A stretch of 64,000 nt of DNA, taken from positions 310,001 to 374,000 of the forward strand of contig NZ_WUMK01000005.1 of assembly GCF_009827055.1 (NCBI RefSeq), read 5' to 3'. The stretch comes from Shinella kummerowiae (lineage in GTDB: Bacteria > Pseudomonadota > Alphaproteobacteria > Rhizobiales > Rhizobiaceae). The position numbers were made by a program, and so were the translations under genes. Shown here in pieces: positions 44,024 through 53,544 of this stretch. The notes under the pieces were generated by a model. That model did no database searches, had not been told where the DNA came from, and saw nothing but the letters and a program-made list of their open reading frames with translations. Numbering within the stretch: position 1 is the first letter of the stretch; each line of letters starts with the position of its first letter.

Positions 44024-45289
44024 ATGCAACAGAATGCAGCAGCGCCTGCCGGCCAGGGTGTGGTCGCGCAGGGCCTTCACACCGTTAAATCCCGTCGTTC
44101 GGCGCTTATCGCCGCAATCTTCCTGATGGCGACCAGCGCCATCGGCCCCGGCTTCATCACGCAGACGGCGACCTTCACGACGAAGCTGGGTGCGGCCTTC
44201 GCCTTCGGCATTCTGGCCTCCATCCTCATCGATTTCGTCGTGCAGTTGAACATCTGGCGCATCGTCACGCTGACGCGCATGCGCGCCTCCGACGTCGCCA
44301 ATGCCGCCATTCCCGGCTCCGGCTACTTGCTCGCCATCCTCGTCATCGTCGGCGGCCTGTTCTTCAACATCGGCAATATCGGCGGCACGGGTCTTGGCCT
44401 CAATGCGGTTTTCGGCCTCGATCCGAAGATCGGTGGCGCCCTCAGCGCTGTCTTCTCCATCGGCATCTTCCTGTCGAAGCGCGCCGGCCTCGCCGTCGAC
44501 CGCTTCATCATTTTTGCCGGCATCCTGATGATCGTACTGACGCTGTACGTCGCCTTCATCTCTGGTCCGCCGGTCGGCGACGCCCTGTTCCAGACCGTGC
44601 TGCCCGCCACCATCGATTTTGCCGCGATCACTACCATCGTCGGCGGCACGGTCGGCGGTTACATCACCTATTCCGGCGCGCATCGCCTGCTTGACCGCGG
44701 CATGGTCGGCGTCGAGAACCTGCCCGCCGTCAACCGTGCTGCACTCACCGGCATCGCCGTCACCGGCTTGATGCGCTACGTGCTCTTCCTCGCCATCCTT
44801 GGTGTGGTCGCAAGCGGCGTCATCATCGACACCGCCAGCCAGGCCGCAAACCCGGCCGCCCAGGCCTTCCAGTCCGCCGCTGGCGATGTCGGCCTGCGCC
44901 TGTTCGGCATCATCTTCTGGGCCGCAGCCATCACCAGCGTTATCGGCGCCGCCTATACGTCTGTCTCCTTCATCACCGTGTTCAAGCAGGACATCAGCGA
45001 CCACGCCCGCAACATGGCGACGGTGGTCTTCATCGCCATCTCGCTCGTCGCCTATCTGCTGATGACGACACCGCCGGCCGCCATGCTTGTCTTCGTCGGC
45101 GGCCTCAACGGTCTCATCCTGCCGATCGGCCTCAGCATCTTCCTCTTCGCCGCCTGGAAGCGCGAAGACCTGATGGGTGGTTACCACTACCCGCGCTGGC
45201 TGCTGGCGCTTGGTGTCCTGGTCTGCCTGCTCACGTGGTATATGGGTTACAAGTCGGCAGGCACGATCTTCGGCTTGCTCGGTCTCTAA
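44024..45289 (+). CDS. NRAMP-family transporter, YcsG-like
   Basis: An integral membrane protein of 421 residues with about 11 membrane segments and the APC/NRAMP fold. The first segment has [15 protein letters not shown], corresponding to the NRAMP helix-1 metal-binding region, but the DPGN motif of true metal transporters is absent (IGPGF instead). Its Bacillus relative YcsG sits in an operon with YcsF (PxpA), YcsI, KipI and KipA; the same set follows here. A 5-oxoproline-related or other organic solute is therefore more likely than a metal ion. The ribosome site is GGAGA. Confidence 0.85.
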   Translation: MQQNAAAPAGQGVVAQGLHTVKSRRSALIAAIFLMATSAIGPGFITQTATFTTKLGAAFAFGILASILIDFVVQLNIWRIVTLTRMRASDVANAAIPGSGYLLAILVIVGGLFFNIGNIGGTGLGLNAVFGLDPKIGGALSAVFSIGIFLSKRAGLAVDRFIIFAGILMIVLTLYVAFISGPPVGDALFQTVLPATIDFAAITTIVGGTVGGYITYSGAHRLLDRGMVGVENLPAVNRAALTGIAVTGLMRYVLFLAILGVVASGVIIDTASQAANPAAQAFQSAAGDVGLRLFGIIFWAAAITSVIGAAYTSVSFITVFKQDISDHARNMATVVFIAISLVAYLLMTTPPAAMLVFVGGLNGLILPIGLSIFLFAAWKREDLMGGYHYPRWLLALGVLVCLLTWYMGYKSAGTIFGLLGL

Positions 45290-45306
45290 GAAAGGGAGGG
45301 AGGACC

Positions 45307-46074
45307 ATGGTAGCGATCGATCTCAACAGCGATCTCGGCGAAAGCTACGGTGCCTGGCGCATGGGCGACGACGCGGCGATGCTCGCCGTCGTCTCCTCCG
45401 CCAACATCGCCTGCGGTTTCCATGCGGGTGATCCGGCCGGCATCTACCGTACGGTGAAGGCCGCCGCCGGGAACGGTGTGGTCATCGGTGCCCATGTCTC
45501 CTATCCCGACCGCGTCGGCTTCGGTCGGCGCGCCCTGGATGCCACCGCCGAAGAGCTGATCGCCGACGTGATCTACCAGATCGGTGCCATCAAGGGCATC
45601 GCTGCCGCGGCCGGTACAACCGTGCGCTACGTCAAGCCGCACGGCGCGCTCTACAACCGCATCGCCCATGATGCCAAGCAGGGGCAGGCGGTGATCGACG
45701 GCATCAAGGCCGTCGATCCATCGCTGATCCTGATGGGCCTCGCGAACGCGCCGATCCTCGATCTTGCACGCAAATCGGGCCTCGCCGTCGTCGCGGAAGC
45801 CTTTGCCGACCGCGCCTACACGCCGAAGGGTGAACTGGTTTCCCGTCGGGAAGCCGGTGCGGTGCTGCACGACGAGGCGGTAATCGCCGACCGCATGGTG
45901 CAGCTTGCCCGGGACGGCACGCTGGAAGCCATCGATGGCAGCACGATCTGTGTCGAGGCGCAGTCGATCTGCGTGCATGGCGACAGCCCTGGCGCGGTTT
46001 CGATCGCCCAGGAAATCCGTCGCCGTTTCGAAGCGGAAGGCATCGCCATCCGTTCCTTCGCCGACAAGGCTTGA
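45307..46074 (+). CDS. pxpA: 5-oxoprolinase subunit PxpA (LamB/YcsF family)
   Basis: A cytosolic protein of 255 residues. Family signatures are the N-terminal [62 protein letters not shown] and [19 protein letters not shown]. In bacteria PxpA with PxpB and PxpC forms the ATP-dependent 5-oxoprolinase, which hydrolyses the damage product 5-oxoproline to glutamate. A strong GGGAGG ribosome site precedes ATG 45307. Genes for a fused PxpB-PxpC follow in the same operon. Length fits the family. Confidence 0.93.
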   Translation: MVAIDLNSDLGESYGAWRMGDDAAMLAVVSSANIACGFHAGDPAGIYRTVKAAAGNGVVIGAHVSYPDRVGFGRRALDATAEELIADVIYQIGAIKGIAAAAGTTVRYVKPHGALYNRIAHDAKQGQAVIDGIKAVDPSLILMGLANAPILDLARKSGLAVVAEAFADRAYTPKGELVSRREAGAVLHDEAVIADRMVQLARDGTLEAIDGSTICVEAQSICVHGDSPGAVSIAQEIRRRFEAEGIAIRSFADKA

Positions 46075-46085
46075 GGGCGGCGACG

Positions 46086-46892
46086 ATGATCCCGACCGCT
46101 TATCTCGACCACACCGACGCCACGGCCGCCCGCGATGCGCGGGCGACCTATCGCAACGGTCTTGTCAGGCCGACCTCCGGTATCGCGCCGGGCTTCACGC
46201 AGGCCAACATGATTGTGCTGCCGCGCGACTGGGCTTTCGATTTCCTGCTTTACGCGCAGCGCAATCCGAAGCCGTGCCCGGTGCTGGATGTATCCGATCC
46301 CGGCTCACCGACGACGTTGCTGGCACCCGGCGCGGACCTGCGCACCGACCTGCCGCTCTACCGCATCTGGCGGGATGGCAAGCTCGCGGAGGAAACCTCG
46401 GACGCGACCGCTGCCTGGGCGGAGCGCGATGATCTTGTCGCCTTCCTGATCGGCTGTTCCTTCACCTTCGAGACGCCGATGGTGGACGCCGGCATCGAGA
46501 TCCGGCACATGACGGACAACAGCAACGTGCCGATGTACCTGACGAACAAGGCCTGCCGTCCGGCCGGACGGCTGAAGGGCAATATGGTCGTCTCCATGCG
46601 ACCGATCCCGGCGTCGCGTGTCGCTGACGCGGCGACCATTTCAGGCCGATTCCCGGCGGTGCATGGTTCCCCGGTGCATGTCGGCGCGCCCGAGGAAATC
46701 GGCATTACGGATCTCGCCAAACCGGATTTTGGCGATGCGGTGCGCATCGAGCCCGGCGAAGTTCCGGTGTTCTGGGCGTGCGGCGTGACACCACAGGCGG
46801 CCGTCATGGCCTCTGGCGTGCCCTTCGCCATCACCCATGCCCCCGGCTACATGTTCATCACGGACATTCCCGATTCCGCCTATCACGCATGA
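46086..46892 (+). CDS. Putative hydro-lyase, UPF0317/DUF1445 (YcsI-like)
   Basis: A protein of 268 residues of the UPF0317 family: [18 protein letters not shown] near the N-terminus, [41 protein letters not shown], the middle [15 protein letters not shown], and the C-terminal [15 protein letters not shown]. The mammalian family member is a D-glutamate cyclase, making 5-oxo-D-proline from D-glutamate. That fits a 5-oxoproline operon, although the catalytic part of the mammalian protein is not fully settled. The start at ATG 46086 has GAGGG upstream; TTG 46071 is less likely. Confidence 0.87.
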   Translation: MIPTAYLDHTDATAARDARATYRNGLVRPTSGIAPGFTQANMIVLPRDWAFDFLLYAQRNPKPCPVLDVSDPGSPTTLLAPGADLRTDLPLYRIWRDGKLAEETSDATAAWAERDDLVAFLIGCSFTFETPMVDAGIEIRHMTDNSNVPMYLTNKACRPAGRLKGNMVVSMRPIPASRVADAATISGRFPAVHGSPVHVGAPEEIGITDLAKPDFGDAVRIEPGEVPVFWACGVTPQAAVMASGVPFAITHAPGYMFITDIPDSAYHA

Positions 46893-46899
46893 GGGTTCG

Positions 46900-48492
46900 A
46901 TGCGCTTTCTTCCCGTAAGCCTGACCACCATCCTTGTCGAACTCGCCGATCTCGACGAGACGCTTGCCCTCTTCGCCTCGCTTCAGGCCACACCTGTCGA
47001 CGGCATCGAGGAAATGGTGCCGGCCGCCCGCACGCTGATGATCCGCTTCAGATCGGACAAGGTTTCCTCCGCTGAACTCGCGGCGCAAATCAGCATCCGC
47101 GACCTCTCGGCAAAAATTGCACCGTCGGAGCATCTGGTCGAAATCCCGGTGCGCTACGACGGTGAGGATCTGAATGACGTCGCCGAGCTGACTGGCCTCA
47201 GTGTCGAAGAGGTTATCCGCTGCCACACCGAAAGCGAATTCACGGTAGCCTTCTGCGGCTTTGCGCCCGGCTTCGGCTATCTCGTCGGCGGTGATCCGGC
47301 CTTGCATGTGCCGCGGCGCAAAAGCCCGCGCACCCGCATCCCGGTCGGCTCCGTTGCGCTCGCCGGCGCTTTCAGCGGCGTTTACCCGCAGGCAAGCCCC
47401 GGCGGCTGGCAGATCATCGGCACGACACCGGTCAAGATGTGGGACATCGACCGCGATCCCGGCGCGTTGTTCCAGCCCGGTTATCGCGTGCGCTTCTTCG
47501 ACATGGAAACGTCCGGCAAGACCATCAGCATCCCCGAGCCGCCCCCACGCGCAGAACGCAGCATTGCCGCGGAAGCGCCGCAGTTCAAGGTGCTTGCAGC
47601 ACCAATGCCGGCCGTCTTTCAGGATCTCGGCCGCTTCGGCCAGACGGGGCAGGGGGTCTCGGCCTCCGGTGCGCTGGATCGCGGTGCCTTCCTCGCGGCA
47701 AACCGTGTCGTCGGCAATCCGACCAACACACCGGCGCTCGAACTCACCCTTGGTGGCTTCTCCTTCGAGAGCAATGTTCGTGCCGTGATCGGCATCGCCG
47801 GTGCGCCCTGTCCCGTAACGGTGCGCGATGCTGCCGGCCGCAGTCAGGATTTCCAGGCCTATCAGCCGATTTCGCTTGAGCCCGGCGACGTCGTGACCGT
47901 CGGTCATCCGAAGAAGGGCATGCGCGCCTACCTTTCCGTTCGCGGCGGCTTTGCTGTCGCACCGGTTCTCGGCAGCGCGGCCACCGATACGCTGGCGGTC
48001 GTCGGCCCCGAACCGGTCGTGGCCGGGAGCGTGCTGGTCCTGAAAAACGACAAGGCCGGACTGACCAGCGTCTCGACCGATGAAATCCCGGCCTTCGATC
48101 CGCCCTCTGCGGCAGATGCGGTGACGCTGGACGTCGTGCTCGGCCCGCGCACGGATTGGTTCACGCAAGAGGGTATCGAAACGCTGACGAGCCAGCTCTG
48201 GCAGGTCACGCCCCAATCGAGCCGCGTCGGCATTCGCCTCGCCGGCGACGTGCCGCTGGAGCGCAAGGACAGCGCGGAACTGCCAAGCGAAGGCACGGCG
48301 ACGGGCGCAATCCAGGTGCCGCACAGCGGCCAGCCGGTGCTCTTCCTCGCCGATCATCCGCTGACCGGGGGGTATCCCGTTATCGGCGCGGTCGCCGAGT
48401 ATCATCTGGATCTCGCCGGCCAGATACCCATCAATGCAAAGATTCGTTTCCGCCCGATCGGCCCTTTTGCCGACATCGCCGCGACCCGATAG
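46900..48492 (+). CDS. Fused PxpB-PxpC (KipI-KipA), 5-oxoprolinase/carboxyltransferase-type protein
   Basis: A protein of 530 residues combining two families. Residues 1-~215 are PxpB/KipI/Allophanate-hydrolase-like ([74 protein letters not shown]). Residues ~230-530 are PxpC/KipA ([46 protein letters not shown], and near the end [19 protein letters not shown]). In PxpABC these subunits are separate; the same folds form the carboxyltransferase part of urea carboxylase. The gene is followed, 10 bases on, by a biotin carboxylase, which suggests a biotin-dependent step as an alternative. The start at 46900 follows the DUF1445 stop by 7 bases. Confidence 0.88.
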   Translation: MRFLPVSLTTILVELADLDETLALFASLQATPVDGIEEMVPAARTLMIRFRSDKVSSAELAAQISIRDLSAKIAPSEHLVEIPVRYDGEDLNDVAELTGLSVEEVIRCHTESEFTVAFCGFAPGFGYLVGGDPALHVPRRKSPRTRIPVGSVALAGAFSGVYPQASPGGWQIIGTTPVKMWDIDRDPGALFQPGYRVRFFDMETSGKTISIPEPPPRAERSIAAEAPQFKVLAAPMPAVFQDLGRFGQTGQGVSASGALDRGAFLAANRVVGNPTNTPALELTLGGFSFESNVRAVIGIAGAPCPVTVRDAAGRSQDFQAYQPISLEPGDVVTVGHPKKGMRAYLSVRGGFAVAPVLGSAATDTLAVVGPEPVVAGSVLVLKNDKAGLTSVSTDEIPAFDPPSAADAVTLDVVLGPRTDWFTQEGIETLTSQLWQVTPQSSRVGIRLAGDVPLERKDSAELPSEGTATGAIQVPHSGQPVLFLADHPLTGGYPVIGAVAEYHLDLAGQIPINAKIRFRPIGPFADIAATR

Positions 48493-48502
48493 GAGGAATG
48501 CC

Positions 48503-50227
48503 ATGAAGAAAGTGCTGATTGCCAATCGTGGTGAAATCGCCGTGCGCATCGTGCGCGCCTGCCGTGACCATGGCCTCCAGTCGGTCGCCGTCTATGCCGA
48601 CCCGGACGCGGACGCGCTGTTCGTGCGCCTTGCCGACGAGGCGTATGGCCTTGATGGCGTGCGTCCGGCGGAAACCTATCTCGATATCGACAAGCTGATC
48701 GCGATCGCAAAACGCTCTGGTGCCGACGCCGTGCATCCGGGCTACGGCTTCCTGTCGGAAAACGCCCGCTTCGCCAGGGCCGTGCAGGATGCCGGGTTGA
48801 TCTGGATCGGCCCCGATCCGAAGGTGATCGAGGCGCTCGGCGACAAGGTCGAGGCGCGGCGCATTGCGCAGAGTGTCGGCGCGCCGCTCGTCGCGGGCAG
48901 CGATGGACCGGTTTCGTCCGCTGCCGAGGTGATCGCCTTTGCGGAACAGCACGGCCTGCCGGTTGCCATCAAGGCGGCCCATGGTGGTGGCGGTCGCGGC
49001 ATCAAGGTCGCCTGGAAGATGGAGGAGGTCGCCGACCTCTACGAATCCGCCGTGCGCGAGGCGACCGTCGCCTTCGGCCGTGGCGAATGTTTCCTCGAAC
49101 GTTTTCTCGACCGTCCGCGCCATATCGAGGCGCAGGTCATCGCCGACAAACACGGCAATGTCTTGGTGCTCGGCACCCGCGACTGCTCGGCACAGCGCCG
49201 CAACCAGAAGCTCATCGAGGAGGCCCCGGCGCCCTTCCTCTCGCCGGATCAGCGCGAAAGGATCCATGGTGCTGCCAAGGCGATCTGCGCCGCTGCCGGC
49301 TATTCCGGTGCGGGTACGGTCGAGTTCCTGCTCGGTGTCGATGGCACGATTTCCTTCCTGGAGGTGAACACGCGCCTTCAAGTGGAGCATCCCGTCACCG
49401 AAGAGACCACCGGCATCGACCTCGTCATCGAGCAGTTCCGCATTGCCGAAGGCCAGCGGCTGCATCTGCTGGAGACGCCGGCACCACGCGGCCATTCCAT
49501 CGAATTCCGCATCAATGCGGAGGATCCCGGCCGCGGCTTCCTGCCGACACCGGGCACGATCACCGTCTTCGATCCGCCGTCCGGCCCGGGCGTGCGCCTC
49601 GACAGCGGCGTCGTCAGCGGCTCCAGCATCCCGGGCGTCTTCGATTCGCTGATGGCCAAGCTCATCGTCACCGGCGCGACGCGCGAAGAAGCGCTCCGCC
49701 GCGCCCGCCGGGCACTGAGGGAATTCCGCATCGAGGGCGTGGCGACAGTTCTGCCGTTCCACCGAGCCGCCATCGACACCGAAGACTTCATCGGCACGGA
49801 CGGCTTCAAGGTGCATACCCGCTGGATCGAGACCGATTTCGCCGCCATGCCGGATGCGATGGCGCGGCCTGAAGCCGCGTCCGATCCCACGCTGATCCGC
49901 ACCCATCTCGAGATCGACGGCAAGCGGGTGTCGCTTGCGCTGCCGAGCCTGCTGCTTGCCGGCCTTGGCACGACCGGGCAGGGCACGGCACCCGCCGGCG
50001 GCGGCAAACCGGCCGAGGACGGCATCGCCGCCCCGGTTTCCGGCACGCTGCAGGCCTTCAAGATCGCCGATGGCGCGACCGTTGCCGAAGGCGAGCTGGT
50101 CGCGGTGATGGAGGCGATGAAGATGGAAACGCAGGTTCTGGCGCCCAAAGCCGGGCGGCTGCGCCTGCGGGTGAAAGAGGGCGAATACCTTCAGGCCGGC
50201 GACACGCTGATGGTGTTCGAGGGCTGA
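48503..50227 (+). CDS. Biotin carboxylase fused to biotin carboxyl carrier domain
   Basis: A protein of 574 residues. Residues 1-~445 are a biotin carboxylase: [18 protein letters not shown] at the start, ATP-grasp loop [16 protein letters not shown], the [15 protein letters not shown] active site, and [11 protein letters not shown]. After a linker, residues ~500-574 are a carrier domain whose biotinylated lysine is K540 in AMKMET. It carboxylates biotin with ATP and bicarbonate. A carboxyltransferase partner is needed; the only candidate nearby is the fused PxpB-PxpC just upstream. The ribosome site is AGGAGGA. This AccA/PccA-like length is short for a carboxylase of acyl-CoAs (about 660). 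Confidence 0.93.
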   Translation: MKKVLIANRGEIAVRIVRACRDHGLQSVAVYADPDADALFVRLADEAYGLDGVRPAETYLDIDKLIAIAKRSGADAVHPGYGFLSENARFARAVQDAGLIWIGPDPKVIEALGDKVEARRIAQSVGAPLVAGSDGPVSSAAEVIAFAEQHGLPVAIKAAHGGGGRGIKVAWKMEEVADLYESAVREATVAFGRGECFLERFLDRPRHIEAQVIADKHGNVLVLGTRDCSAQRRNQKLIEEAPAPFLSPDQRERIHGAAKAICAAAGYSGAGTVEFLLGVDGTISFLEVNTRLQVEHPVTEETTGIDLVIEQFRIAEGQRLHLLETPAPRGHSIEFRINAEDPGRGFLPTPGTITVFDPPSGPGVRLDSGVVSGSSIPGVFDSLMAKLIVTGATREEALRRARRALREFRIEGVATVLPFHRAAIDTEDFIGTDGFKVHTRWIETDFAAMPDAMARPEAASDPTLIRTHLEIDGKRVSLALPSLLLAGLGTTGQGTAPAGGGKPAEDGIAAPVSGTLQAFKIADGATVAEGELVAVMEAMKMETQVLAPKAGRLRLRVKEGEYLQAGDTLMVFEG

Positions 50228-50315
50228 CCGGCCCCCGCTGCCTATCCCAACAGGGACATTGACCCGAACGGGGTGCGCTTGCCTAATTCAATCGGATTTT
50301 TCGATTGGAGAACAC

Positions 50316-51428
50316 ATGGTACGCACCCTTTCAAGCACCCCCAAGGCGGACGGTTTTCGTGCGCCCGGGGAATTCGAGCCGAAGGCCGGCTGCTGGCTGA
50401 TCTGGCCGGAGCGGCCGGATACCTGGCGGCTTGGCGCAAAGCCCGCGCAGAAACTTTTTGCGCGCGTGGCCGCGGCCATTGCCGAAAGCGAACCGGTCAC
50501 CATCGCCGTCTCGCGTCGCCAATGGCTGAATGCGCGGGCCATGCTGCCGGAGAGCGTGCGCCTCGTCGAAATGTCGACGGACGATTCCTGGCTGCGCGAC
50601 AGCGGCCCGAACTTCGTCATCAACGACCGCGGCGACGTGCGCGGCGTGGACTGGACCTTCAACGCCTATGGCGGCCATGACGGCGGCCTCTACGCGCCCT
50701 GGAACCTCGACGATCTCGCCGCCCGCAAGGTGCTGGAAACCGAGCGTATGGATCGCTACCGCTCGCCATTGATCGCCGAAGGCGGCGGTCTGCAATGTGA
50801 TGGCGAAGGCACGCTGATCACCACGGAACAGTGCCTGCTCAACCGCAATCGCAACGGCCATCTCGGCAAGGCGGCCGTGGAGCAGCAGCTTGGCGACTAT
50901 CTCGGGCTGGAGCACGTCATCTGGCTGCCGCGCGGCTTCTGCTTCGACGAGACGGACGGCCATGTCGACGACGTCTGCTGCTTCGTGCGGCCGGGCGTGG
51001 TGGCGATGAGCTGGACGGAGGACCGCGACGATCCGCAATATGAGATCGTGCGCGAGGTGGAAGACGTGCTGCGTTCGGCGCGCGATGCACGTGGCCGGTC
51101 GCTGGAGGTTCACCGTATCGCCCATCCTCGCCCGATCGAGATGACGGCGGAGGAGGCGGAAAGCGTCGATCAGGTCGACTCCACCTGGGCGCGCCCGGCC
51201 GGCAACCGCATCGCTGCCACCTATATCAACTACTATCCCGGCAATTCCGTCGTCGTCGTGCCGCAGTTCGATGATGAGAAACTGGACCTTGCCGCCAAGG
51301 CCAAGCTTGCCGAACTCTTCCCGCAGCACCGCATCACCGGCATCGAAAACTCCCGCGAGATCCTGCTCGGCGGCGGTAATGTCGCCTGCATCACCCTGCC
51401 GGTCTATGCCGGCCAGACGAAAGCGTGA
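50316..51428 (+). CDS. aguA: Agmatine deiminase
   Basis: A pentein-fold enzyme of 370 residues that hydrolyses agmatine to N-carbamoylputrescine and ammonia in the cytosol. Signatures are FEPKAGCWLIWPERPDTWR, VEMSTDDSWLRDSGPNFVI, NAYGG, EGGGLQCDGEGTLITTEQC, and catalytic Cys358 in ILLGGGNVACITLP; substrate Asp/His residues lie in DETDGHVDDVCCFV. The start at 50316 has GGAG upstream. The N-carbamoylputrescine amidase (AguB) gene is not adjacent. The next gene encodes a putrescine-type binding protein, starting 12 bases downstream, so a polyamine unit is likely. Confidence 0.94.
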   Translation: MVRTLSSTPKADGFRAPGEFEPKAGCWLIWPERPDTWRLGAKPAQKLFARVAAAIAESEPVTIAVSRRQWLNARAMLPESVRLVEMSTDDSWLRDSGPNFVINDRGDVRGVDWTFNAYGGHDGGLYAPWNLDDLAARKVLETERMDRYRSPLIAEGGGLQCDGEGTLITTEQCLLNRNRNGHLGKAAVEQQLGDYLGLEHVIWLPRGFCFDETDGHVDDVCCFVRPGVVAMSWTEDRDDPQYEIVREVEDVLRSARDARGRSLEVHRIAHPRPIEMTAEEAESVDQVDSTWARPAGNRIAATYINYYPGNSVVVVPQFDDEKLDLAAKAKLAELFPQHRITGIENSREILLGGGNVACITLPVYAGQTKA

Positions 51429-51439
51429 GAGGCAAGACC

Positions 51440-52531
51440 ATGCGCGCAACACTCGTTTCCATCCTCGCTCTTTTGGCCGCTGTCAGCACCGCCCAGGCGC
51501 AAGAGGAGAAAATCGTCAACGTCTATAACTGGTCGGACTACATCGGGCCGGACACGGCCAAAAAATTCGAGAAGGAAACCGGCATTCGCGTCGTCTATGA
51601 CGTCTATGACGGCAACGAGGTGCTGGAAACCAAGATGCTGACCGGTGGCTCGGGTTACGACGTCGTCTATCCCTCTGCCTACCCGTTTCTGAAGAACCAG
51701 GTGAAGGCCGGGGCGTTCCAGCCGCTCGACAAGGCGAAGCTCGGCAATGCCGGCAAGCTCGATCCGCAGGCGCTGTCGTTGATCGCCGGAGCCGATCCGG
51801 ACAATGTCCACGCCGTGCCCTACATGGCCGTCACGGACGGCATCGGCTACAATATCGCGGCGGTGAAGCAGCGCATGGCGGATGCGCCGGTCGACAGTTT
51901 CGCCATGGTGTTCGATCCGGCCATCGTCGAAAAGTTCGCCGATTGCGGCGTGGCCATGCTCGATGCGCCGGCGGAAATCATCCCGATGGCGATGAACTAT
52001 CTGGGCATCGATCCACACTCCACCAGTCCGGACGATATTGCCAAGGTCGAAGAGCTGTTGCTGAAGGTGCGCCCGCACATCCGCTACTTCCATTCCTCGC
52101 GCTATATCAACGACCTCGCCAATGGCGATATCTGCGTGGTGCTCGGCTGGTCGGGCGATATCCTGCAGGCCAAGGCGCGGGCGGCCGAAAGCGAGAAGAA
52201 GCTGGCGATTGCCTATGCCATTCCGAAGGAGGGCACACTGATCAACTTCGATACGATGGCTGTGCCGAAGGATGCGCCGCACCCCGAAAACGCGCTGGCC
52301 TGGATCGACTTCAACATGCGGCCGGATATCGCCGCGGCCAATTCCAGCTACGTCTCCTATGCCAATCCGATCCCGGAATCGCTGCCGCTGATGGATCAGG
52401 CTGTCGCGAAGGACCCCGGTGTCTTTCCGTCGGATGAGGTGAAGGCCAAGCTCTTCGTGATCGAATCGAGCGACGCGAAGCTCCTGCGCCTGCAAAACCG
52501 CATGTGGACGCGCATCGTCTCAGGCCAGTGA
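51440..52531 (+). CDS. PotF-type polyamine periplasmic binding protein, without permease or ATPase genes
   Basis: A secreted binding protein of 363 residues with signal peptide (residues ~1-22, TLVSILALLAAVSTAQAQ). The mature part begins KIVNVYNWSDYIGPDTAKKF, typical of PotD/PotF, and has GSGYDVVYPSAYPF, NVHAVPYMAVTDGIGYN, and CVVLGWSGDILQAKARA with the conserved WSGD acid that binds the polyamine amine group. It follows aguA by 11 bases, and the next gene on the other strand overlaps its 3' end by 12 bases. The partner channel must be encoded elsewhere, or the protein acts as an extra receptor for an existing transporter. Confidence 0.9.
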   Translation: MRATLVSILALLAAVSTAQAQEEKIVNVYNWSDYIGPDTAKKFEKETGIRVVYDVYDGNEVLETKMLTGGSGYDVVYPSAYPFLKNQVKAGAFQPLDKAKLGNAGKLDPQALSLIAGADPDNVHAVPYMAVTDGIGYNIAAVKQRMADAPVDSFAMVFDPAIVEKFADCGVAMLDAPAEIIPMAMNYLGIDPHSTSPDDIAKVEELLLKVRPHIRYFHSSRYINDLANGDICVVLGWSGDILQAKARAAESEKKLAIAYAIPKEGTLINFDTMAVPKDAPHPENALAWIDFNMRPDIAAANSSYVSYANPIPESLPLMDQAVAKDPGVFPSDEVKAKLFVIESSDAKLLRLQNRMWTRIVSGQ

Positions 52532-53281
52532 TGGCGGGGACAGGTCGCCGCCCCGGGCGGCGGCCATCAGCTCGACCTGGGAGTGGATGCCGAGCTTGCG
52601 GTAGACGCTCTTGATGTGGTTGCGCACGGTTCCAGGCGAGATGGAGAGGCTGCGGGAAATGGTTTTTGCGCAGCCGCCATCGATCAGCAGGAGGGCGATC
52701 TGGCGTTCACGCCCGCTGAGGTCTGCAAGTGACGGCGGGGTCTCGCCCGGCGGGCGCCATTGCCGCCAGAGCCGCTCCAGCACGCGGCGGGTCGCATCGG
52801 CGGTCGCCTCCGCCATGGCCAGTTCCTCGACGCCGAAAGGGCGGGCACCGCGGCGGCGCAGATAGGTCACGAAACCGGCAGCGTTGCGATCGAAATTGAA
52901 GACGCCGGTGATTTCGTCGAAGCTGCCGGACGGCTCGTAGAAGTCGCGATAATAGGCGCTGGTGTGAAAATCACCCTGATCGAGCGCGGAAAGCGGCAGC
53001 AGGAAATCCTGCCGCGAGCCGGCAAAGAGCCGGAAGAACGGGTCCTGCCGGTATTTGCGCGTATCGTAGTTGCGGTTCCAGTCGTCCGGGTCGCGCTCGT
53101 AGATGGTGATCGACGCGCTGTCGCGCAGATAGAGGCCGATATAGACCTGGTCGGAGGCCGTGAGCTCACGCGCGCCGGCCGTGAAATGGGCGGAAATCTC
53201 CTCAGGCAATGAGGCGCTCACCGCAGCGGTGATGCCGCTGCTCCAGCGCTGGAGTTGCTCGAAGGTCAGATTCAATTGCAT
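52520..53281 (-). CDS. LuxR-family transcriptional regulator
   Basis: A protein of 253 residues. The C-terminal LuxR/GerE helix-turn-helix is at residues ~185-240 (DLSGRERQIALLLIDGGCAK, ISRSLSISPGTVRNHIKSVY, RKLGIHSQVELMAAA). The N-terminal ~180 residues contain no receiver or autoinducer domain that I recognise, although aromatic and acidic residues are frequent (DPDDWNRNYDTRKYRQDPFF). It may bind a small ligand. The gene ends in a 12-bp convergent overlap with the potF-like gene and is divergent from the amidase operon, its probable target. Confidence 0.83.
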   Translation of the reverse strand: MQLNLTFEQLQRWSSGITAAVSASLPEEISAHFTAGARELTASDQVYIGLYLRDSASITIYERDPDDWNRNYDTRKYRQDPFFRLFAGSRQDFLLPLSALDQGDFHTSAYYRDFYEPSGSFDEITGVFNFDRNAAGFVTYLRRRGARPFGVEELAMAEATADATRRVLERLWRQWRPPGETPPSLADLSGRERQIALLLIDGGCAKTISRSLSISPGTVRNHIKSVYRKLGIHSQVELMAAARGGDLSPPSLA

Positions 53282-53544
53282 GAAGACAGGATAGACGGGG
53301 CGCTGGGGAATTCAAGCCGGACTCCATCGGTGGCCTGACGCCCGATTCTTCCGATTTCCACAAATCCAACGGAGCATCCATGGGGAATCTGGCGTTTTCG
53401 CCGCGGAACAGGCGGGGCCGCACGCTCTTTCCGCGCGCCTGATGCAGCCTTGGCGCGAGTTTGGTGCGTGAAATAATGCTGATTTGTGTGTATTGACAAT
53501 TTCCACAAAAACAACATAAATCCACACAAGTGGAGATGAAGGTC
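53282..53544. promoter_or_regulatory. Divergent region with probable sigma70 promoter for the amidase operon
   Basis: TTGACA (53493-53498) is separated by 17 bases from ATAAAT (53516-53521), a good -35 with a fair -10. A start about 7 bases on gives a short leader before the amidase. Copies of TTCCACAAA occur near 53357 and 53500 and a related TCCACACAA at about 53521; they may be regulator sites (e.g. for the divergent LuxR protein) but the number is small. The rest of the region is GC-rich with no feature seen. Confidence 0.5.

Noticed and set aside
44024-45289. Calling the NRAMP-like protein a manganese/iron transporter
   Set aside because: The DPGN metal-binding motif is missing and the operon context is 5-oxoproline metabolism.
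46858-49906. Long antisense frames (563 and 491 residues) opposite the PxpBC fusion and biotin carboxylase
   Set aside because: Typical of high-GC coding DNA read on the other strand; the sense frames have complete motifs and ribosome sites.
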